A stretch of DNA of 64,000 nt from assembly GCF_023101765.2 (NCBI RefSeq), contig NC_064237.1, positions 6,357,649 through 6,421,648 of the forward strand. Direction: 5' to 3'. Each line of letters begins with the position of its first letter. Within the stretch, counting starts at the first letter, position 1. Made by a program: the position numbers and the translations under genes. Source of the DNA: Spodoptera frugiperda. Lineage: Eukaryota; Arthropoda; Insecta; Lepidoptera; Noctuidae. Shown piece after piece: positions 58,146 through 64,000 of the stretch. Under the pieces are notes generated by a model that worked only from the letters and a program-made list of their open reading frames with translations, was not told the DNA's origin and did not search any database.

Positions 58146-58502
58146 TAAACTGATTTAAAATAAATATTTTAAATCTTTCGTATCTATATATATAAAAATC
58201 AATTGCTATTCCTTTGTCTCGCTAAAACTCGAGAACGGCTGGACCGATTTGGCAAATTTTGGTCTTGAATTATTTGTAGAAGTCCAGGGAAGGTTTAAAA
58301 GGTGAGAAAATATCAAATAATTGACGGAAAATCCCTAAAAACTGCCCTTTCCTTTATCCCATACAAACGTTTTCTAACTAATACGTAGAGTCAATTTGAG
58401 CTTTATTGCTATTGGATAAAGTTCATTGTTGGATAAATGCTATTGGATACTAAAAAACAAATGCTATTGAATAAGTGTGCGTTGGAGACTTGGAGCACAG
58501 AA

Positions 58503-59378
58503 TCCCTACTAATATTATAAATGCGAAAGTAACTCTGTCTGTCTGTAATTACGCTTTCAAGCCTAAACCAGTGAACCGATTTTGATGGAATTTAGTACTG
58601 AGATAGAATAGACCTTGATACTTTTTATTGCAAAAAAAAATAGCGGAGAATGGGTAAAAATAAGGGATAAATGGTCATATGGAAATTCGTCATTTTAAAA
58701 GCTGTAACAGTAAAACTTTGTATTTAGATACTTAATGAGGAACGAAAGAACATGGTCTACTTTTTATTGCAAAAAAATAGGGGAGAGTGGGTAAAAATAG
58801 GGGATGAATGGTCATATGGAAATTCGTCATTTTTAAAGCTGTAACAGTGAAATTTTGTATTTAGACACTTAATGAGGAGCGAAAGAACATAGGCTACTTT
58901 TTAATAAAAAGGGTAGAGGCGTAGTATGTTTGATAGAGGAGATTAATGTTTGCTTGAAAATTCGTCATTTTCGTTAATACGTTGCCTGTGGCTTCACTCG
59001 CGTTCCATTCTTATTTAAATACACATATACTTATTTAAATCGCCAATATCCCTACTACCATACTAATGATATGAATGCAAAAGTAATCCTGTTTGTGTTG
59101 AGGTTACGCTTGCACGAATGTGTTTTTTTTGGAATATAACAACGAAACAAGGTATTTTTTTATTGATAGGCAATATATAGGAAAATAAAGGATAATTATA
59201 AAGATATTTTTCATCATGATTATAAAATGATGAATCGGCGGTCGTGGTTTCTATGGAATACATATCTTTAAAAATGCTAACAGTAACATATTCTCAAGTA
59301 ATTCACATTTTAGATGACATACGGCAGCATTTTGACCACTAACACCACTACGCGGACGAAGTCGCGGGCAAAAGCTAG
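58503..59378 (+). mobile_element. Nested non-autonomous Helitron-like element(s)
   Basis: Starts A|TCCCTACTAATATTATAAAT and continues GCGAAAGTAACTCTGTCTGT and CCGATTTTGATGGAATTTAG. The end is CTACGCGGACGAAGTCGCGG then GCAAAAGCTAG at 59378, a hairpin followed by CTAG. A second start (ATCCCTACTACCATACTAAT, 59048) lies inside, so two related copies probably sit head to tail. The sequence class is very common in moths. Confidence 0.7.
58621..58896 (+). repeat. Two tandem units of about 138 bp
   Basis: The unit CTTTTTATTGCAAAAAA...GAACATGGTCTA (58621-58759) is repeated at 58760-58896 with few changes, for example TGGTCATATGGAAATTCGTC in both. A partial third start, CTTTTTAATAAAAA, follows at 58897. 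Confidence 0.9.
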
Positions 59379-59968
59379 ATTCGATAAATTTTCATTTGTA
59401 CATGTCAAATATTTGTTTTTTCTAAATTCAAATTCTGTAAATAATGATTGACATTTATGCATAAACTATGAAAAGGGTGAATAAACAATTGTCTGTATTT
59501 TTTTTAATCTATTGAAAATGTTGAAAAGCATTAATAGAAATTCCTCAAATATTAATTATGCGTGCGTCCAGCAATAATGACAAATTATCAACAGTTACGC
59601 GTGTGTTCAGAAATTTATTTTGTGTAAATTAAAGTTTCTATTCACGTTTTCGAACAAACGATGCTCTTTCAATATAGTCTATTGGTGTGAATGACATTGA
59701 CATTCGTATTGCGCGTTTTTTAAAATATGCAAAATTAAATGTATATTTTTCAATATTTCTGAGACATTATCTTAATATTTCTTCGAGTTTTAAAGACTAA
59801 GAAGATTCTTATTTTCTAATAAGTGTTTGTTAATCAAGGTAAGTTCACATCTTCATTATTGATTTTTAGTAACTTTTGGTGACTACACAATACTAGAATT
59901 TGGTATACACGGTTATGCAGAAAATGTATGAGAGCTTTTTATTTTCAGTTGGAATTTCGTTTTTAACA

Positions 59969-60350
59969 ATGCTACCAACCAGACGTACAAGCTTAGGCCG
60001 CAGAACTCGAAATACGGCAAGTCAAAGAAATATAAGAGCAAATCAAACTAATCCCCACAAAGCTGCATTCAGTTATAATGTGGCAATTGATTACAGTTCA
60101 GAGCAAATTGTTGCTATTGGACTAATGAACATTGTGTGTCCACATTGGGATTGAAATTAAAAAATGAAGCCTCTGGATTGTGTTGCGCCAGCGGCCAAGT
60201 CAAATTGACGCCATTGGTACCGCCACCAGAGCCACTACATTCATTGGTTCATTTTTTGACTCATATCTAGCAGTACAATAATTGCTTTCAAATGACATCA
60301 TTTGGGGCAAGAAAAGTTATACGAGACAATTTTTTGCCTACTTTTAGCAA
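59969..60350 (+). pseudogene. Helitron protein, N-terminal blocks (exon 1)
   Basis: From ATG at 59969: LPTRRTSLGRRTRNTASQRN, then HKAAFSYNVAIDYSSEQIV and AIGLMNIVCPH, the N-terminal pattern of lepidopteran Helitron proteins (which precedes the helitron-like Rep domain). A deletion after RANQT removes the usual repeated arginine-rich stretch. The frame shifts at about 60150. In the next frame LKNEASGLCCASGQVKLTPL, VPPPEPLHSLV, an in-frame TAG at about 60270, and QYNNCFQMTSFGARKVIRDN then FLPTFSK follow. All this is recognisable family sequence with at least one frameshift, one stop and one deletion. Confidence 0.82.
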
Positions 60351-60702
60351 GTAAGTATAATAGCAAACGATTTTTTTTAGTTTTAAAACCATGTAGCTGG
60401 TGCAAAATATGTCGAGTCAGTGATGTGTTTATTTTGTAAACAATAAATCAAATACATAATAATAGTCTATAATCCGAAGACTTAATCAGCAACATTTATA
60501 ACATGTTGTATTTTATAGTGGCATGAGCAAGATGTTCTTGGTAAAGCCTACTACCTAAAGCTGCCGTGGAAGGCTGTTTAATGTCGAGGTTAAAAGTAGT
60601 TTTAATTTGAAATGATGTAAATTATTGTGGCAGTATTTTGCGAGCCACATGGTGGTACAATTTGCTATACAATTGCCTGTATACATATTTATATTCTTGC
60701 AG
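60351..60702 (+). other. Apparent intron inside the Helitron gene (352 bp)
   Basis: AGCAA|GTAAGTATAA at 60351 and TTTATATTCTTGCAG|ATTCAG at 60702. It interrupts the protein exactly between PTF(S)K and IQ...IYH, which I recall as contiguous (PTFKIQGQIYH) in related proteins. Donor and acceptor are both close to consensus. Confidence 0.6.
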
Positions 60703-60995
60703 ATTCAGGGATTCAAATATATCATCAAACAGGTTCCTTATTGCCAGTGGCTGTTGAAGACTATACATTTTTGCAAATATATTTTATGAACAAGAGAAGT
60801 CGATCAGCGTTGCGCACACAACAACTCAGTAAAGAGATCCATTGTGATGAACAACTTCAAACATTTTTCCTTCAACACAATGAATTAGTTGCATTAGACC
60901 GATGCATTAGACATTCACAAATGCATTAGACCGCATGCCATCAGATAATCACAAAATTGTCATCAGAGCCGATAAGGCGCCTGCAGGACAGTGAA
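60703..60995 (+). pseudogene. Helitron protein, second coding block (exon 2)
   Basis: After a small indel the frame reads IQIYHQTGSLLPVAVEDYTF and LQIYFMNKRSRSALRTQQLS, then LQTFFLQHNELV. After a further break, ALDRMPSDNHKIVIRADKAP then AGQ and TGA at about 60991-60993. These are the next conserved blocks of the same Helitron protein (QIYH, LLP, FLQIYFM, HNELV, DRMPSDNHKIVIRADK-PAG). The Rep HUH motif and the helicase do not follow; the element ends about 240 bp later. Confidence 0.85.
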
Positions 60996-61266
60996 ATGAT
61001 TGAATCCTATGAAATAAACACTATTATGAAAATATATTTTGTTTTTTTTTTTTTTAATTAGTAACTAACTTTTTAGGTATAGTGAGATCAGGAAATTATG
61101 GATTCATTTTTATATGGAGGATATTTATAGATTCCAATTCAAATTGAATAGGGACTCATACATAACTCAGCTATACAAAATAAAGTAGAGCATCATTGCT
61201 ACGCGAAAGCGGTACGAAGTTCGCTGGGTCAGCTAGTACAACTATAAATTTTACTATCAACAAAAA

Positions 61267-61748
61267 AAAACCGACTTCAAAAAATAAATATTCCAAAACA
61301 AATTAATATGCACTAAAAAGTAAAAGAAATAATTGCGTATTTTTCAACAACTTAATAGATCAACTAACTTTACTAACTCATCACACACATTATAATGTAA
61401 GTAGGTACAATTATTGTTATTTCTGGAGTCGGTGTCAGCCAACTAAGATAGGTTTGTTATTATTTACCTATTATCACAACAAAACATTGCAGTTTTACAC
61501 CAGTTGTAAGTAGGTACTCAACCACCACTCCGCCCGTGCCGTGCCCGTGCCGTGCTAGTTGTTAGCGTTTCCTAGGCTGACACCGACTCCAAAAATAACA
61601 ATAATTGTACCTACTTACATTATAATGTGTGTGATGAGTTAGTAAAGTTAGTTGATCTATTAAGTTGTTGAAAAATACGCAATTATTTCTTTTACTTTTT
61701 AGTGCATATTAATTTGTTTTGGAATATTTATTTTTTGAAGTCGGTTTT
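61267..61748. mobile_element. Long palindromic MITE, arms 174 bp
   Basis: The left arm 61267-61440 (AAAACCGACTTCAAAAAATA ... GGAGTCGGTGTCAGCC) and right arm 61575-61748 are reverse complements with about one mismatch seen by eye. The 134-bp spacer contains the doubled GCCCGTGCCGT word at about 61530-61556. The ends AAAACCGACTTC are shared by many moth repeats. There is no ORF. Confidence 0.92.
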
Positions 61749-61905
61749 CTTTTGTTAAAATTGTTTTTTATTTCTTGATTTTTAGTGAATAACTTATTTG
61801 AGTATGGGTCGACCTATTAAACGCGCTGCTCATATGAGACAGTGCCGTGTAAATGAATAATATTAATATCTATCCATATTGACGCATAATTACTTTATTT
61901 TCAAA

Positions 61906-62345
61906 CTAGCTTCTGCCCGCGACTCCGTCCGCGCGGATGTCGGTCTTCGCGTGGAAGTTTTATTTCTCCATTTTGAGTAACTGTGAAAATGACATCTTAT
62001 AAATATCTATTGGACCCAAATACGGCAAAGCCCATAATAATTAAGGAGATCCCTCTATTGAGCTACTGCTGTTGAGCAGAATAAAACTGAAAAATAAAGA
62101 TTTTTTTCTACGTATTTTTCCAGGATAAAAAGTAACCTATTTTATGTCCAGGATAATAAGTTAATTATACCAAGTTTCATCGAAATCAAACCGTTAGTTT
62201 TCACGTGATGCCTGAACATATATAGACAGACAGACAAAAAAATAATAATCACATATTTGGGTTTGGTATCGACCCAGTAGCACCCTGCTATTTATTTTTT
62301 CTATATTTTCAATGAACAGAATTGACCCTTCTACAGATTTATTAT
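61906..62345 (+). mobile_element. Family E repeat, complete copy
   Basis: Head ACTAGCTTCTGCCCGCGACT, a body nearly identical to 25710-25960 (AAGGAGATCCCTCTATTGAG), then ACCAAGTTTCATCGAAATCA, CAGACAGACAAAAAAA, and the end GAACAGAATTGACCCTTCTA with CAGATTTATTATA. The length is about 440 bp. Comparing it with 26445-26747 shows that the two parts at 25.7 and 26.4 kb are the 5' and 3' sections of this same design. Confidence 0.78.
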
Positions 62346-63470
62346 AGCCCGCGACTTCGTTCGTGTGGAATAGTGACTTCCGGCAAATTTTTGGTTTTAA
62401 CCACATAGTTCCCGATTTCGCGGGATCTCTTCAAAAATGAGATGTGGAAAATATTCTAGGGAACTCCTCAAAAATCAACATAATGAGCTCTGCGTTTGAA
62501 TTTAATAGATGTATACTCACTTCGGGCATTGAAAAAATAGTTTAAAAACGCACTTAAACTAAAGAAATATTATAATCTTTCCGAACTTAAGATGAAAACT
62601 AACTTAAAACTAAAGAATTAAAGAAAGCTACGAATTACGAATTTATAACAATTAAAAAAGAAATTATATTACAACCTATCCTCAATGCTATAATACCAAG
62701 CCAAACCAAGCTTAAACTAAATAATTTAAAAGAAACGACTTAAATCTAATTAATTTATAAATTATAGACTTACAATTTTATTAAACAAACTAACTACAGT
62801 AACTACTAATAATCGATATCAAACTAAACCTACGTTAAATAATTTAACCAGGAAAACCCAACAAATAAACTTTTTAATAGACAAATACAACGAAACCAAT
62901 TTAGAATATACGAAACAGCAGGACCACTGCAGACAAATAATCATACGACTTATAGTACACTATTTCCACAACAGTACCGAAGCGCTCGGCCGATACCCAA
63001 CAAATACTAATAATAAAAACGATAGAAAACAAATAAAAACTATCCTATGTCCTTTCTAAGGTTCTAAACTATATCTGTACCAAATTTCAACCAAATCCGT
63101 CAAATAGTTGCGGAGATTAATGGTATAAGCATAGAATGTTCGACGTGATTCTTTAATTTGACATAACTTTTTTATTTATGAACCGATTGACATGAAACAA
63201 ACACTAAATGTAAATTTAAGCATCCCACAATATATTCGTGAAAACCGCATCCAACTCGGATCAGCCGTTTCTGAGATTAGCGCGCACAGACGAACAGACA
63301 AACAGACAAACAGACAAACAGACAAACAGACAAACAGACAAAAAAAAAGTTAATTACATTTTTGGGTTCGACATCGACATAACAATAACCCCTGCTATTT
63401 TTTTTATTTTTATTTTCAATGTACAGACAGCACTTTTCTACGATTTTATTATATGTATTGATGATTGATG
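62345..63470 (+). mobile_element. Second, longer element adjacent to family E
   Basis: Starts GCCCGCGACTTCGTTCGTGT and GGAATAGTGACTTCCGG immediately where the previous element ends. It includes ACCAAATTTCAACCAAATCC and GTCAAATAGTTGCGGAGATT and the octamer array at 63293-63342. It ends in a TACAGACAGCACTTTTCTAC then GATTTTATTATA terminus, parallel to family E. Probably a related but distinct subfamily with about 700 bp of AT-rich filler. Confidence 0.6.
63293..63342 (+). repeat. (AACAGACA)n octamer array, about 6 units
   Basis: Perfect period-8 run, inside the preceding element. Confidence 0.93.
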
Positions 63471-63552
63471 TATGTTAACCTGATACCCTTACTTATGATC
63501 TGCCGAGCCGACAGCTAACAGTAACCTGTTCATAAGCTACATACATAGTCAG

Positions 63553-63690
63553 TTGTCAAACACACAAACAGATTAGATACCCACATAGGTATACAGTCAT
63601 GTAACTCAGACAGCACATCAAGCTACCCATCATTCTATACTAGATATGCTACTATCTGTCCTGAATTTTATGGCTACTGAGAAAGATAAG
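63553..63690 (+). repeat. Local duplication, unit 1
   Basis: TTGTCAAACACACAAACAGA ... CAGACAGCACATCAAGCTAC, CCATCATTCTATACTAGATA and TGCTACTATCTGTCCTGAAT. Repeated at 63876-64000 with few changes. Confidence 0.88.
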
Positions 63691-63875
63691 CTAGTATGCA
63701 TCACTTCAACGTAAACGCGGAGCTCATTCTGCTCATTTTTAAGGAGTTCCCTGGATTATCTTCCACATTTATGGTCAGACTTTAAAAACAATTATATGGG
63801 ACCACACTGCCATCGTACTCTTTCAAATACAAAAAGAATTTCTCAAATCGGACTATAACTGCCAGAGATATGCAT
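63691..63875. other. Spacer of the local duplication
   Basis: Contains TTCAAATACAAAAAGAATTT and CTCAAATCGGACTATAACTG, the same grammar as the family E relatives, so the duplicated unit includes transposon sequence. Confidence 0.5.
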
Positions 63876-64000
63876 TTGTCAAACACAAACAGATTAGGTA
63901 CCTACATACACATGTAAATCAGACAGCACATCAAGCTACCCATCATTCTATACCAGATATGCTACTATCTGTCCTGAATTGTATGGTTACTCAGAAAGAT
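63876..64000 (+). repeat. Local duplication, unit 2 (cut by window end)
   Basis: Same sequence as 63553-63690, offset about 320 bp. It continues past the window, so more units may follow. Confidence 0.88.

Larger units (their letters stand above)
58183..61236 (+). mobile_element. Decayed Helitron, 3.05 kb, with nested repeats
   Basis: The 5' end is A|TCTATATATATAAAAATC at 58182|58183, followed by CTCGCTAAAACTCGAGAACG and GCTGGACCGATTTGGC. The 3' end is GCGAA...TTCGCTGGGTCAGCTAG|T with CTAG at 61233-61236 and a GCGAA/TTCGC stem just inside. Insertion between A and T without duplication is the Helitron signature. The interior holds coding blocks of a Helitron protein (59969-61000) and a second, non-autonomous Helitron-like block (58503-59378). 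The interior is far shorter than an autonomous Helitron, so the helicase half is missing. Confidence 0.8.

Noticed and set aside
63293..63342. Short tandem array as CRISPR or coding repeat
   Set aside because: Period-8 perfect microsatellite inside a transposon.
1..64000. Telomeric TTAGG arrays, rRNA genes, viral or bacterial genes
   Set aside because: Only scattered single TTAGG words; no rRNA-like conserved stretch; no viral structural or bacterial gene recognised.

Overview
This is an AT-rich, intron- and repeat-dense stretch of insect nuclear DNA, almost certainly from a moth or butterfly (Lepidoptera). The evidence is the repeat content: RTE-type non-LTR retrotransposons with trinucleotide tails, tRNA-derived SINEs, Helitrons with A|TC...CTAG|T ends, and long-inverted-repeat MITEs, all of kinds I associate with lepidopteran (possibly noctuid) genomes. 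No host protein-coding gene, tRNA, rRNA or prokaryotic feature could be supported. The window reads as intergenic DNA or the inside of a very long intron.

Layout. 1-2478: 5' part of a degenerate RTE retrotransposon on the minus strand, running off the left edge. 2479-3990: a 28-bp exact direct repeat brackets 1.46 kb of unknown DNA. 4-14 kb: AT-rich DNA with retrotransposon 3' ends and SINE fragments. 14310-17446: a nearly intact RTE element on the plus strand, with 10-bp target-site duplications, an APE-type endonuclease ORF and a reverse transcriptase ORF separated by one frameshift. 18-29 kb: many SINE and LINE 3' ends, including a 119-bp young RTE copy with a perfect 10-bp duplication at 27.3 kb. 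29966-31118: a TA-flanked DNA transposon that still encodes a C4HC3 (PHD-like) zinc finger exon. 31441-31835: a near-perfect 180-bp-arm palindrome. 36360-36768: a 409-bp MITE. 37-58 kb: mostly featureless AT-rich DNA with scattered SINE and LINE relics. 58183-61236: a decayed Helitron with recognisable N-terminal Rep/helicase-type coding blocks, an apparent intron, and other Helitron-like copies nested inside. 61267-61748: a second long palindrome. 61906-63470: two further repeats with CAGA-type microsatellites. 63553-64000: a locally duplicated block running off the right edge.

How the parts relate. The window is a record of copy-and-paste activity rather than a set of cooperating genes. The RTE reverse transcriptase at 15.6-17.5 kb is the kind of enzyme that made the truncated copy at 27.3 kb (one mismatch over about 115 bp). 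One recurring repeat, seven copies here, can be recognised as the 3' end of a LINE because several copies keep the end of an ORF (ELRT then stop) just before the conserved tail. Another is a SINE family sharing its 3' end with a second LINE, whose ORF end survives at 39.6 kb. The zinc-finger transposon and the Helitron are the least ordinary items.
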